This document shows positions 7,994 through 16,563 of a DNA stretch of 57,654 nt, one piece after another. Both the position numbers and the translations under genes were made by a program. Under the pieces are notes generated by a model. That model was not told the DNA's origin and did no database searches. It saw nothing but the letters and a program-made list of their open reading frames with translations. Positions within the stretch are counted from its first letter, which is position 1. Each line of letters starts with the position of its first letter. The stretch comes from CAZADA01 sp964636945 (GTDB lineage Bacteria; Pseudomonadota; Alphaproteobacteria; Caulobacterales; Maricaulaceae): NCBI GenBank assembly GCA_964636945.1, contig CAZWVH010000007.1, forward strand, positions 1 to 57,654, in the 5' to 3' direction.

Positions 7994-9679
7994 TTACATA
8001 TTCGGATAATTTGGTCCACCACCGCCTTCTGGCGTCTTCCATACAATGTTTTGATTTGGATCTTTGATGTCACATGTTTTGCAGTGGACGCAGTTTTGCG
8101 CATTGATCACGAACTTTGGTTCCCCGCCCTCTTCAACCCACTCATATACACCCGCGGGACAGTAGCGTTGCGATAACCCCGCATAAACGTCGTGTTCGCT
8201 ATTTTTTTGGAGATTCATATTGACCACATGCAAATGGACCGGCTGGTCTTCTTCGTGGTTGGTCGCAGAAAACGAAACATTGGTCAGCTTATCAAACGTG
8301 ATCACGCCATCAGGCTTGGGATAGTCGATGGGCTTGTGTTTGCTCGCAGGCTCAGTGGCCTCGTGGTCAGCTTTCCCGTGCTTGAGCGATCCCATAAACG
8401 AAAACGGGGAGAACCCGCCAAATAATGTGGTGCACCACATGTCGACGCCGCCGAGCGTCACGCCGCCAAACGTGCCAAATTTGCTCCACAATGGTTTGAC
8501 GTTGCGCACTTTTTTGAGCTCTTTGTGCACCCAACTCTTATCATAAGCCGATTGATACGCCGTAAGTTCATCATTGGCCCGGTTGTCACCCAGCGCTTCG
8601 AACGCCGCCTCGGCTGCGAGCATGCCGGTCTTCATCGCGTTATGACTGCCCTTAATCCGCGGCACATTCACAAAGCCCGCCGAACACCCAATCAGAGCGC
8701 CACCGGGAAACGCGAGCTTTGGGACCGATTGGTATCCCCCCTCGGTGATCGCTCGCGCCCCGTAGGCGACGCGTTCGCCACCCTCCAGAACCGGCTTGAT
8801 CGAAGGGTGCAGCTTAAAGCGCTGAAACTCTTGATAGGGCGAAAGGTAGGGGTTCTTATAGTTCAAATGCACCACGAACCCGATCGCCACAAAGTTATCG
8901 CCGAAGTGATATTGGAATGAGCCTCCTCCGGTATCGCTCTTCAGCGGCCAGCCGAATGTGTGCTGGACAAGACCTTTGTCGAAAACGTCATCGCGCACTT
9001 TCCATAATTCTTTCAGACCAATGCCGAATTTGGGCGGCTCTTTGCCTTCGCGAAGGTTGAATTTTTCGATGGCGATCTTTGACAATGAGCCACGGACGCC
9101 CTCGCCCAACAGCGTGTATTTGGCGTGAATGTCGACACCCGGGGTATAAGCGCCCGGCTTTTCCTCGCCCTCGCGGCTGACGCCCATATCGCCGGTGCGA
9201 ACGCCGATGACTGCGTTTGCCTCGTTGAACAATAACTCGGCTGCGGCAAATCCGGGATACACTTCCACGCCCAGATCTTCGGCTTTCGCCGCCAGCCAGC
9301 GCGTGGCCATGGCCAATGAGCCGATATAGCAATGTTTGTTGTGCATTAGCGGCGGCATCATGAAGCCCGGCAGCCCCATTCCGCCAGATGGGCCAAGCGT
9401 GAGAAATCGATCCTTTTTCACTTCAGTGTCGAACGGCGGCTCGGGATCTTCGCGCCAGTCAGGGAGCAACTCATCCAAAGCCTTCGGGTCCATCACAACG
9501 CCGGACAGAATGTGCGCGCCAACCTCAGAACCCTTTTCGAGGACTGCAACTGAGACCTCTCGATCAACTTCGGCGGCAAGTTGCTTTAAGCGAATGGCCG
9601 CGCTGAGGCCCGCAGGTCCCGCGCCGACGATAACAACATCGTACTCCATGACATCGCGCTCGACTTCCTGCTCGCTCAT
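7994..9679 (-). CDS. Electron transfer flavoprotein-ubiquinone oxidoreductase
   Basis: This 561-residue inner-membrane flavoprotein passes electrons from reduced ETF (fatty acid and amino acid oxidation) to ubiquinone. The N-terminus has the FAD-binding dinucleotide fold DVVIVGAGPAGLSAAIRL, and the C-terminal domain ends with a [4Fe-4S] module whose cysteines appear in YCPAGVYE, NCVHCKTCDIKDP. The latter segment is diagnostic of ETF-QO. AAGGAG sits 6 nt before ATG 9679. It is divergent from the uracil-DNA glycosylase gene and upstream of the TPR lipoprotein gene. Length and motif order match the family throughout. Confidence 0.97.
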   Translation of the reverse strand: MSEQEVERDVMEYDVVIVGAGPAGLSAAIRLKQLAAEVDREVSVAVLEKGSEVGAHILSGVVMDPKALDELLPDWREDPEPPFDTEVKKDRFLTLGPSGGMGLPGFMMPPLMHNKHCYIGSLAMATRWLAAKAEDLGVEVYPGFAAAELLFNEANAVIGVRTGDMGVSREGEEKPGAYTPGVDIHAKYTLLGEGVRGSLSKIAIEKFNLREGKEPPKFGIGLKELWKVRDDVFDKGLVQHTFGWPLKSDTGGGSFQYHFGDNFVAIGFVVHLNYKNPYLSPYQEFQRFKLHPSIKPVLEGGERVAYGARAITEGGYQSVPKLAFPGGALIGCSAGFVNVPRIKGSHNAMKTGMLAAEAAFEALGDNRANDELTAYQSAYDKSWVHKELKKVRNVKPLWSKFGTFGGVTLGGVDMWCTTLFGGFSPFSFMGSLKHGKADHEATEPASKHKPIDYPKPDGVITFDKLTNVSFSATNHEEDQPVHLHVVNMNLQKNSEHDVYAGLSQRYCPAGVYEWVEEGGEPKFVINAQNCVHCKTCDIKDPNQNIVWKTPEGGGGPNYPNM

Positions 9680-9777
9680 CTTTGCTCCTTTGGTCGTTAC
9701 CCTCGACCGCTTGGCGTTCGCCGCTGTTTTCGCTTACCTATGACATAGCAAGTCATCGCGGTACGGACATCCTTGAT

Positions 9778-10644
9778 GTGAAGCCAGGCCCATCGTCAAA
9801 CACACATACCCGAAACGCCGCGCTCGCCATTCTGCGATGGTGGAGAGAGGCTGGCGTGGACGTCGGCGATGTTCGTGACAAGCCCACACCACACCAGACT
9901 CACTCCGAAAGGCGTGCAAACAGTGCCTCTGCGCAGATGCGCGAACCTGGGCCCCGTCCATCTGCGGAGGATGGCGATGATATCGCGACGAAACGCCGCA
10001 GCGTTCGAGCGCCTCAGCCGCCTCCAGCACTTTCAACACAGCTGCAAACCGCCACCGAACTTTCGCGCAAAGCAAACTCGCTTGATGAACTCAAAGCAAT
10101 CCTAGAAAAATTCGAGCGCCATCCCCTGCACGCCACAGCGCAAAACACCGTATTCGCTCGCGGCGACGTCAATGCGGACCTCATGATTGTGGGCGAAGCG
10201 CCGGGTCGAGACGAAGATCGGGAAGGCAAGCCGTTTGTTGGCCGTTCGGGTAAATTGCTGGACGCCATGTTCGCCGCCATTGGCCTGTCGGCTGAACGCG
10301 GCGTTTACATCACTAACGTCGTCAATTGGCGCCCGCCGGGAAATCGATCCCCCAGCGCCGAAGAAATCCAGCTCTGCCTTCCCTTCATCCATAGGCATAT
10401 CGCTTTAAAAAACCCCAAAATCCTTGTGCTGACCGGCAGCGTTGCCGCGCAGTCTTTGGGCAATGTCACTACGGGGATCACGCGTCTACGCGGGCGCTGG
10501 ATTGAGTACAAGATTGGCAATGGCAAGTCTCTGCCGGCCATGCCGATTTATCATCCCGCATTCCTGCTCCGCCGACCGGAGGAAAAACGCGACGCCTGGC
10601 GCGACCTTGTGGCAATCGAGTCAAAACTCAATGGGCTAACATGA
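9778..10644 (+). CDS. Family-4-like uracil-DNA glycosylase, Fe-S ligands mostly missing
   Basis: A base-excision repair enzyme predicted to remove uracil from DNA. Motif A is MIVGEAPGRDEDREGKPFVG and motif B is YHPAFLLRRP, both as in family 4 UDG. Classical family 4 enzymes hold a [4Fe-4S] cluster with four cysteines; here the CxxC pair is replaced by FERHPL, the third position reads NVVNWRPPGNR, and only the last cysteine (LCLPF) remains. Alphaproteobacterial relatives show similar substitutions. The start is uncertain: GTG 9778 includes the ALAILRWWREAG helix typical of these proteins, while a TTG at 9682 also fits the frame. A basic, proline-rich linker of about 50 residues follows the helix. 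Confidence 0.85.
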   Translation: MKPGPSSNTHTRNAALAILRWWREAGVDVGDVRDKPTPHQTHSERRANSASAQMREPGPRPSAEDGDDIATKRRSVRAPQPPPALSTQLQTATELSRKANSLDELKAILEKFERHPLHATAQNTVFARGDVNADLMIVGEAPGRDEDREGKPFVGRSGKLLDAMFAAIGLSAERGVYITNVVNWRPPGNRSPSAEEIQLCLPFIHRHIALKNPKILVLTGSVAAQSLGNVTTGITRLRGRWIEYKIGNGKSLPAMPIYHPAFLLRRPEEKRDAWRDLVAIESKLNGLT

Positions 10645-10698
10645 TTTTGTTCGCTTTTTGTTCTTGACGACTACGTGTTCTCCCGCCAATCTGGGGGC

Positions 10699-11787
10699 AT
10701 GATAGATTATCCCCGACATTTAGCGCGTCCAAAGCATGCCAGGGGGCGCGGCGCATTAAGCAATGTGGGCTCGCGCTATGAGCCAACTGACCATGTGAGC
10801 CTTGATGATGGTTGGGGCGCGTTGGACGATGAGACCTCGCCCAAGACCGAAGTCACCGCCCTCAGTCAAAAATCACTGATCACCTACAACACCTCGCCTG
10901 ATCTCTCGTTTGACCGCACGATCAATCCGTATAAGGGCTGCGAGCATGGCTGTATTTATTGCTATGCGAGGCCCAACCACGCCTATCTCGGTCTTTCTCC
11001 GGGGCTCGATTTCGAACGCAAAATTTTCAGCAAACCCAATTCGGAAGCATTGTTGCGAGCCGAGTTGGCAAAACGGGGCTACCGGCCTCGCCCCATTATT
11101 CTGGGTGGCGACACCGATCCATATCAACCGGCCGAACGGCGTTTAGGGATCACCCGTCAAATCTTGGACGTGCTCGTTGAAACGCGCCATCCGGTGGGCA
11201 TTGTTAGCAAATCCGAATTGGTCACGCGTGACCTCGATCTGCTTTCAGAACTGGCGCAACACGACTTGGTCACGGTGGCGATTTCCATCACCACCCTCGA
11301 CCGCAAGCTCGCGCGCGCTCTGGAGCCGCGCGCATCCACGCCGCAAAAGCGCCTCAACGCCATTGAACAGCTGAGCAATGCCGGCATACCGGTACGCGTC
11401 ATGACAGCGCCGATTGTTCCTGGCCTGACCGACCACGAACTGGAAAACCTTCTGGTCGCCGCAGCCGATCACGGCGCCATTGAAGCGGGCTATGTGCTGC
11501 TGCGCTTGCCATTGGAAATCAAAGACCTGTTTCGAGAATGGCTAGAGGCTGAGCGCCCGGCAGCCGCCAAACGCGTCTTGTCCCTCATGCGCGAAGCGCG
11601 CGCCGGCCGGCTTTACCAAGCTGAGTTTGGGACGCGACAACGCGGTACCGGGGCTTATGCCGATTTGATCAGGTCCAGGTTCGAGCGGGCGGTAAAACGT
11701 ATTGGACTCAATGCAAACGAGCGAAAATTGTCGATTGATTTGTTCCGCCGTCCCGCGCCGCAAGGGCAGAACCGGTTATTTGATTGA
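10699..11787 (+). CDS. PA0069-family radical SAM protein (SplB-like)
   Basis: This 362-residue protein has the radical SAM signature CEHGCIYCYARP (CxxxCxxC, cluster ligands) preceded by INPYKGC, and a downstream GGDTDPYQPAERR segment typical of the COG1533 group that includes spore photoproduct lyase relatives. The substrate is unknown; a DNA-repair role is only suggested by the SplB relationship and by UDG, RNase HII, CcrM and MutY next to it. ATG 10699 is favoured, since GGGGGC precedes it; a GTG eight codons upstream is possible. It lies 54 nt after the UDG gene on the same strand. Confidence 0.9.
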   Translation: MIDYPRHLARPKHARGRGALSNVGSRYEPTDHVSLDDGWGALDDETSPKTEVTALSQKSLITYNTSPDLSFDRTINPYKGCEHGCIYCYARPNHAYLGLSPGLDFERKIFSKPNSEALLRAELAKRGYRPRPIILGGDTDPYQPAERRLGITRQILDVLVETRHPVGIVSKSELVTRDLDLLSELAQHDLVTVAISITTLDRKLARALEPRASTPQKRLNAIEQLSNAGIPVRVMTAPIVPGLTDHELENLLVAAADHGAIEAGYVLLRLPLEIKDLFREWLEAERPAAAKRVLSLMREARAGRLYQAEFGTRQRGTGAYADLIRSRFERAVKRIGLNANERKLSIDLFRRPAPQGQNRLFD

Positions 11788-11833
11788 GTCCAATACGGGT
11801 GTGCGGTCGCTCCGAATCCGATAGCCATGGGCT

Positions 11834-12427
11834 ATGGAGTTGCACCCTATCGAGCGCGAAGGGCCTAGCCCGGTGGCAGGTGTGGACGAGGCCGGTCGCG
11901 GCCCCGCCGCTGGACCGGTGGTCGCCGCCGCCGTAGTGTTCCTTGATCAAGCCATTCCCGCAGGTTTGGGCGATTCCAAAGCGCTCACATTGGCCCAACG
12001 TGAACGCGCGTTCGACGCCATCATGTCACGCGCTGCAGTGGGTGTCGGCGTGGCCGAGCCAGAAGAAATCGACCGCGTGAACCTCTTGCAAGCCACGCTC
12101 CGAGCCATGGTCCGCGCCATTGATGCGCTGCCGGTTACACCGAACAGTGTGTTGATTGACGGCGACAAAGCGCCGAGCGGGCCCTGGGCCATACGCACTG
12201 TCATTGGCGGGGACGGGCTATGCGTCTCCATCGCCGCTGCCTCCATCATCGCGAAAGTCACGCGCGACCGGTTGATGCAAGAAGCTGACTTGCGTTGGCC
12301 AGGCTATGGTTTTTGCCAGCATGTGGGCTATGTCACGCCCGCTCACAAACAGGCGCTCAGCGCCATCGGCGCCTGCCCCATCCATCGCCGCCGGTTTGCG
12401 CCAGTACGTCAAACGCTTGCGCGTTAA
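11834..12427 (+). CDS. rnhB: Ribonuclease HII
   Basis: This 197-residue endonuclease cleaves RNA in RNA-DNA hybrids, including single ribonucleotides in DNA. The catalytic DEAGRGPAAGPVVAAAV motif is at about residues 17-33, and further acidic residues occur in the IDGDKAP segment and in AKVTRDRLM. Length and motif order match the family. It sits between the radical SAM gene and ccrM on the same strand, an arrangement (rnhB-ccrM-mutY) shared with Caulobacter-type genomes. Confidence 0.96.
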   Translation: MELHPIEREGPSPVAGVDEAGRGPAAGPVVAAAVVFLDQAIPAGLGDSKALTLAQRERAFDAIMSRAAVGVGVAEPEEIDRVNLLQATLRAMVRAIDALPVTPNSVLIDGDKAPSGPWAIRTVIGGDGLCVSIAAASIIAKVTRDRLMQEADLRWPGYGFCQHVGYVTPAHKQALSAIGACPIHRRRFAPVRQTLAR

Positions 12428-12493
12428 CCCGCTTGTAACGAGGATAAGGCCATCGCCCTTCAACGCGCCGTTTGCGCGATTTGGGAGAAAACG

Positions 12494-13600
12494 ATGGTTG
12501 TGGCGGGGCAAAACCGAATAATTCACGGCGACTGCATTGAGGTGATGAAAACATTACCTGATGCCAGCGTCGATCTCGTGTTTGCCGACCCGCCCTATAA
12601 CCTTCAGCTCCAAGGTGAACTTCATCGTCCCGACCAAACGCGGGTTGACGCCGTGACTGCAGATTGGGATCAATTTGACGCGTTTGAAGACTATGACTTG
12701 TTCTGCCACTCCTGGCTGGAACAAGCGCGACGTGTTCTCAAAAATACTGGCGCAATCTGGATCATCGGCACCTATCACAATATTTATCGACTTGGCGGCA
12801 TGGCCCAAGATGAGGGCTTTTGGATTTTAAACGACGTGATTTGGCGCAAGACCAACCCCATGCCCAACTTTCGCGGCGCGCGGTTCGCCAATGCTCATGA
12901 AACCTTGATCTGGGCGCTCAAACACAAGGATCAAAAACGCTACACGTTCAATTATTCAGCCATGAAAATGCTCAATGGCGAGCTGCAAATGCGCTCTGAC
13001 TGGACGCTGCCAATTTGTTCGGGCGCAGAGCGTGTACGCGATCGCACCGGCGCCAAAGTCCATCCCACACAAAAGCCGGAAGCGTTGCTCCACCGGGTGA
13101 TCGTGTCCTCGACAAACCCCGGCGATGTGATTTTGGACCCCTTTTTTGGCGTGGGCACCACCGGCGCTGTGGCCAAGCGGCTCGGCCGGCGGTTCATCGG
13201 CATTGAACAAGACGAAAACTATGTGCGCTGTGCGCGCGCGCGCATCGACGCCGTCGAGCCGGCCGACGCGGACACGGTGGCGGTCACACCATCCAAGCGA
13301 CAGCTGCCGCGCATCCCTTTTGGCGCCATCGTCGAGCGCGGTCTGCTCAATCCCGGCGACACGCTGGTCAGTCCAGACGGACGCCACGCCGCACGCGTGC
13401 GTGCTGACGGGTCCATCGCATTGTCGGACGCCTCAGGTTCCATCCACCAAATGGGTGCGCGAGTCATGCAAGCCGAGGCTTGCAATGGCTGGACATTTTG
13501 GCACGTCCAAACCGATGCGGGTTTGACCCCGATCGATATTTTCCGCCAGCGCATTCGCGCCGAACTTGGCGACAAGACATCACGCGAAACCCGCGCTTAG
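12494..13600 (+). CDS. ccrM: CcrM-type cell-cycle-regulated adenine-N6 DNA methyltransferase (GANTC)
   Basis: This 368-residue enzyme is predicted to methylate adenine in GANTC. As in other beta-class MTases, the catalytic DPPYNLQLQG motif comes early (about residue 31) and the SAM-binding DPFFGVGTTGAVAKRLGR motif comes late. The CcrM-specific C-terminal domain of about 100 residues (LLNPGDTLVSPDG onward) is present. In Caulobacter the orthologue is essential and methylates behind the replication fork to time transcription, with control by CtrA and Lon. The gene is preceded by GGGAGAAAACG and ends with a 4-nt convergent overlap with mutY. No restriction partner is present, consistent with a solitary regulatory methyltransferase. 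Confidence 0.96.
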   Translation: MVVAGQNRIIHGDCIEVMKTLPDASVDLVFADPPYNLQLQGELHRPDQTRVDAVTADWDQFDAFEDYDLFCHSWLEQARRVLKNTGAIWIIGTYHNIYRLGGMAQDEGFWILNDVIWRKTNPMPNFRGARFANAHETLIWALKHKDQKRYTFNYSAMKMLNGELQMRSDWTLPICSGAERVRDRTGAKVHPTQKPEALLHRVIVSSTNPGDVILDPFFGVGTTGAVAKRLGRRFIGIEQDENYVRCARARIDAVEPADADTVAVTPSKRQLPRIPFGAIVERGLLNPGDTLVSPDGRHAARVRADGSIALSDASGSIHQMGARVMQAEACNGWTFWHVQTDAGLTPIDIFRQRIRAELGDKTSRETRA

Positions 13601-14721
13601 GTCGTTACATGTTCTCGGCGCGCCACACCGATCACCTTGTGCATGACGCTGGGCAGGGCTTGGGCATCCAAGGCATTCAGATCAGCCCACCAATGGCCAG
13701 CAATCTCGCAGCATTGGGTGACGTCGGCCACAAACACAATCACTTCCAAGGCAAAGTGTGTGAACACATGGCGGGCCGGCTCAGCGCATTGGCGCCAGGT
13801 GGCCGATAGGGGCGCATGCGCCAAGGCCTCGTCAACTGTCCAAGGGTCATCACGCCATGGTGCGCCAGGGGGTTCGCTCATGGCTGCGAGCAATCCGGCT
13901 TCCGGCCTGCGGCGGAGCAACACGGCGTCATTGGCAAAGGCGACAAAGCTGGCGCCAAATCGCTGTGGCTTAAGTTGTTTGGGTTTTTTGCGCGGGTAGC
14001 GCAGCGGGTCATTGGATTTGAATGCAGCGCATTCCGCGCGCCAAGGACACTGATCGCACGATGGATTGCGGGGCCGACACACCACGGCGCCAAGATCCAT
14101 AATGGCTTGGGCGTAATCGCCTGGACGCTCGTCATCAACGAAGTGGGCCGCTAGCCCCGCCAATTCTTTCTTGGCGTTGGGCAATGGCGATTCGACAGCG
14201 AACAAGCGCGCCATGACCCGCTCAACATTGCCGTCCACCACATTGGCCGGCTGATCAAAACACGACGCGGCGATTGCAGCCGCGGTGTAAGCGCCAATGC
14301 CAGGCAACTCACGCAGACCCAACTCCGTGGACGGAAACGCCCCACCTTCGCCCACCACGTGTTGGGCACACGCATGCAAATTGCGCGCGCGCGCGTAGTA
14401 TCCAAGCCCCGCCCACAAGGAAAGCACCTCTTCGCGCGGCGCACTGGCCAACTCGAACACAGTTGGGAAACGCTCAAGAAAGCGATGGTAATAGGGCGTC
14501 GCCGCAGCCACCGTGGTCTGCTGCAACATGATCTCAGACAGCCAAACCCGATAGGGATCAGCCACAATGCCGGCGGCGCGATCTTCTGGCCTGACGCGCC
14601 AAGGCAAGGTGCGCCCTGAGGAGTCATACCAGCTCAGCAAGGCGCGCTTCATGCGCCGGGCGTCTGCTCTGGACGGCAGCGACGCTGACGCCGTGAAATT
14701 GACTTTGTTGCGTTTGTTCAC
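13597..14721 (-). CDS. mutY: A/G-specific adenine glycosylase
   Basis: A base-excision glycosylase that removes adenine mispaired with 8-oxoguanine. The helix-hairpin-helix segment LRELPGIGAYTAAAIAA, the catalytic-region Asp in NVVDGNVERVMAR and the four-cysteine [4Fe-4S] loop C-x6-C-x2-C-x5-C (CRPRNPSCDQCPWRAEC) are intact. A C-terminal NUDIX-like 8-oxoG recognition domain follows (residues about 240-374). The 374 residues match the usual length. It is convergent with ccrM (4-nt overlap) and divergent from the DUF721 gene, with which it shares a 117-bp upstream region holding a DnaA-box-like site. Confidence 0.96.
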   Translation of the reverse strand: MNKRNKVNFTASASLPSRADARRMKRALLSWYDSSGRTLPWRVRPEDRAAGIVADPYRVWLSEIMLQQTTVAAATPYYHRFLERFPTVFELASAPREEVLSLWAGLGYYARARNLHACAQHVVGEGGAFPSTELGLRELPGIGAYTAAAIAASCFDQPANVVDGNVERVMARLFAVESPLPNAKKELAGLAAHFVDDERPGDYAQAIMDLGAVVCRPRNPSCDQCPWRAECAAFKSNDPLRYPRKKPKQLKPQRFGASFVAFANDAVLLRRRPEAGLLAAMSEPPGAPWRDDPWTVDEALAHAPLSATWRQCAEPARHVFTHFALEVIVFVADVTQCCEIAGHWWADLNALDAQALPSVMHKVIGVARREHVTT

Positions 14722-14758
14722 TTAATGTTCACTCTGGATTGGGTATGAGTATCAAGAG

Positions 14759-14782
14759 TTATTCACAGACTCTGACTCCCGG
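14759..14782. promoter_or_regulatory. DnaA-box-like 9-mer with two adjacent GANTC sites
   Basis: TTATTCACA at 14759-14767 fits the bacterial DnaA box consensus TTATNCACA exactly. It is followed by GACTC at about 14769-14773 and again at 14775-14779, both CcrM methylation targets. The cluster lies in the mutY/DUF721 divergent region. DnaA and CcrM methylation state both act on promoters in Caulobacter; a regulatory role here is inferred. Confidence 0.4.
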
Positions 14783-14838
14783 CTAACCAATGTGCCTTGG
14801 AATTGCCTTGTCCCCGTGCACTCTGGTCATGAGGGGTC

Positions 14839-15384
14839 GTGAGTACGCGAGAGTGTCAGATGGATTCGTTGATGACATCATCCCCTGGTTCGCCGCAACG
14901 CGGCCGCCCCGCGCGCAAGCCGCCGCCGCGGGCATCGTCTGCCTTACGGGAAACTTTGAACAAATTGCGGGCCAAACAAGGCCCAAGCGTCGCCGAATTA
15001 ATGGGCGGATGGTCTGAAATCGCTGGCGAACGTTTGGCGCATCTCACCCGTCCGACACGGCTGGGCAGGCCAGGTCCCAGCGGGATTTTGCATATTGACG
15101 CAGAGGGACCCGCCGCCATGCTTGCCGAGGCGAATGCCGCGCGGATTTTGGAGCGCGCCAACCTCTATTGCGGGCGGGTCATTGCATGTCGCGTAAATGT
15201 GACCCAGGCCCCAGTCACCCAACGTTCCCAAGCAAAACCGGCCGAACTCACTGGAGGCGTCTCGCCTCGAGCGGCGCGCGATCTGGAACGAAGCCTTGAG
15301 CCCATCGCCGATCCAGGGTTGAAAGACGCCCTAAGATCATTGGGCCGGTCCGTTTTGGCTGCAGGAGCCAAATCCAAGGACTAA
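14839..15384 (+). CDS. DUF721 / DciA-like protein
   Basis: A protein of about 181 residues with the DUF721 fold: SVAELMGGWSEIAGERLAHLTRPTRL followed by the strand-rich GILHIDAEGPAAMLAEANAARILERAN. DUF721 contains DciA, the helicase operator that replaces DnaC in most bacteria, so a role in loading the replicative helicase is possible. A low-complexity basic N-terminus precedes the domain and a further helical segment follows it. Starts at GTG 14839, ATG 14860 (GAGAG 7 nt upstream) and ATG 14872 are all possible; only the tail length changes. It is followed 32 nt later by the thioredoxin-fold lipoprotein gene, as in many alphaproteobacteria. Confidence 0.85.
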   Translation: MSTRECQMDSLMTSSPGSPQRGRPARKPPPRASSALRETLNKLRAKQGPSVAELMGGWSEIAGERLAHLTRPTRLGRPGPSGILHIDAEGPAAMLAEANAARILERANLYCGRVIACRVNVTQAPVTQRSQAKPAELTGGVSPRAARDLERSLEPIADPGLKDALRSLGRSVLAAGAKSKD

Positions 15385-15416
15385 GCGCCCTCACACCTGC
15401 TGGAACGGGAGTGCTC

Positions 15417-16058
15417 ATGTCGCGGGCGTCATTCATCACATTGCTGACCGGTTTATTGTTGTTTGTGGCCGCGTGTGGCGCCCAATCGGAGTCGAATGGA
15501 TCAGCCTCGGCGGATGGTTATGCGGCACACGAATTGGATGTTGTGCTTGGTGATCCCAATGCGCCTGTCACCATAATCGAATACGCCTCAGCAGGATGTG
15601 GCGCGTGTGCGGCGTTTCATCAAACAGCCTTTGATGAACTCAAATCGCAATACATTGATACCGGCAAAGCCAAGTTCATCTTGCGTGAATTGCCGGCTGG
15701 CGATCCTGTAATGTTCGGCAATGGCGCGCTGTTGGCCCATTGTGTCGCGGAAGACAAGTACTACGCCGTTATCGATCAACTCTTTAAACAGTTTAACGCG
15801 ATTGCACAGGCGCGTCAGCAAGGCTCCTTACGCGAGGCCTATTTGCGTATTGCCCGTAGCGCCAATGTGGGTGAGGAGCAATTCAATCAGTGTGTCCGTG
15901 ATCAGGACTTGCTGGATCAGATCTACAAACGCGCCGAGGACGGATCTGAGCGCTACGGAATTAGCGCCACGCCAGCTTTCGTGATCAATGGCGAATATCG
16001 TCCAGGTCTGCGCTCCGTCGCTGACTTTGCGAGGATCATCGATCCCCTCGTAGAATAA
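15417..16058 (+). CDS. DsbA-family thioredoxin-fold lipoprotein
   Basis: A periplasmic thiol oxidoreductase of 213 residues. The signal peptide ends with lipobox VAAC, Cys20 being the lipidation site. The active site CGAC (residues 61-64) follows the EYASAG strand, and a helical insertion separates it from the cis-proline loop SATPAFVING, as in DsbA/DSBA-like thioredoxins. GGGAG lies 5 nt upstream of ATG 15417; a GTG two codons earlier is the alternative. Substrates are unknown. In many alphaproteobacteria this gene sits directly before smc; here the ATP synthase F0 operon follows instead. Confidence 0.9.
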   Translation: MSRASFITLLTGLLLFVAACGAQSESNGSASADGYAAHELDVVLGDPNAPVTIIEYASAGCGACAAFHQTAFDELKSQYIDTGKAKFILRELPAGDPVMFGNGALLAHCVAEDKYYAVIDQLFKQFNAIAQARQQGSLREAYLRIARSANVGEEQFNQCVRDQDLLDQIYKRAEDGSERYGISATPAFVINGEYRPGLRSVADFARIIDPLVE

Positions 16059-16144
16059 GACCTCTACAATGGCCGCAATTGAGCGGGTTTTATGTCGCAC
16101 TTTACCGACGGATTGGCCGGCTATGATTGCTTGACTTCATAGTT

Positions 16145-16160
16145 GACGCTCACTAGCGTC
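16145..16160. promoter_or_regulatory. Palindrome upstream of the F0 operon
   Basis: A perfect inverted repeat, GACGCT and AGCGTC around CACT, lies about 40 nt upstream of atpI. TTGACTTCATAGTTGAC just before it offers a possible -35 element. It could be an operator or the terminator stem of the preceding gene, though no T-run follows. A second small stem (GGTCG/CGACC, 16184-16195) spans the region of the GGGAGG Shine-Dalgarno-like sequence. Confidence 0.3.
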
Positions 16161-16199
16161 CGGCCCGAAAACTAACCTCGGGAGGTCGCTCGACCACCC

Positions 16200-16559
16200 A
16201 TGGTCCAAGACAAAGACAACTTCGACGACGTGCGCCAGCGCAAGCGGGCTCTGGACGATGCATTGTCGAAGTATGAGACAAAGAACCGAGCCGAAGGGTC
16301 GACTCCGCCGGGCGCGGGCGCGGCGCTGGGCGAGGCCTTTAAGCTTTCGGCCACCTTTGTGGTCACAGTATTGGTGGGAGTAGCGCTCGGTTGGGGACTT
16401 GGCGCGCTCACCGGATTTCGTGCGGCCGGCATGATTGCCGGCTTGGTATTGGGCTTTGCCGCTGGGTTTCGTGAAGTGATCCGGGCGGCGCATCGGATGC
16501 AGGCGCGCGCTGAAGCTGCGCCAGACAAAGAGGCGGAACGTGTTGACGAAGGACAATGA
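16200..16559 (+). CDS. atpI: ATP synthase protein I
   Basis: This 119-residue protein has a charged N-terminal half (about 45 residues) and two hydrophobic helices with glycine zippers (VVTVLVGVALGWGLGAL and AGMIAGLVLGFAAGF). It heads the F0 operon, the standard place for AtpI, which helps assemble the c-ring or supply Mg2+. The GGGAGG sequence is about 14 nt from ATG 16200, unusually far, unless the small hairpin between them brings it closer. Its 3' end is followed within a few nucleotides by atpB. Confidence 0.85.
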   Translation: MVQDKDNFDDVRQRKRALDDALSKYETKNRAEGSTPPGAGAALGEAFKLSATFVVTVLVGVALGWGLGALTGFRAAGMIAGLVLGFAAGFREVIRAAHRMQARAEAAPDKEAERVDEGQ

Positions 16560-16563
16560 TCCG

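Noticed and set aside
14759..14782. Chromosome origin at the DnaA-box cluster
   Set aside because: Only one DnaA box is seen, with no AT-rich unwinding region, and neither hemE nor dnaA is near.
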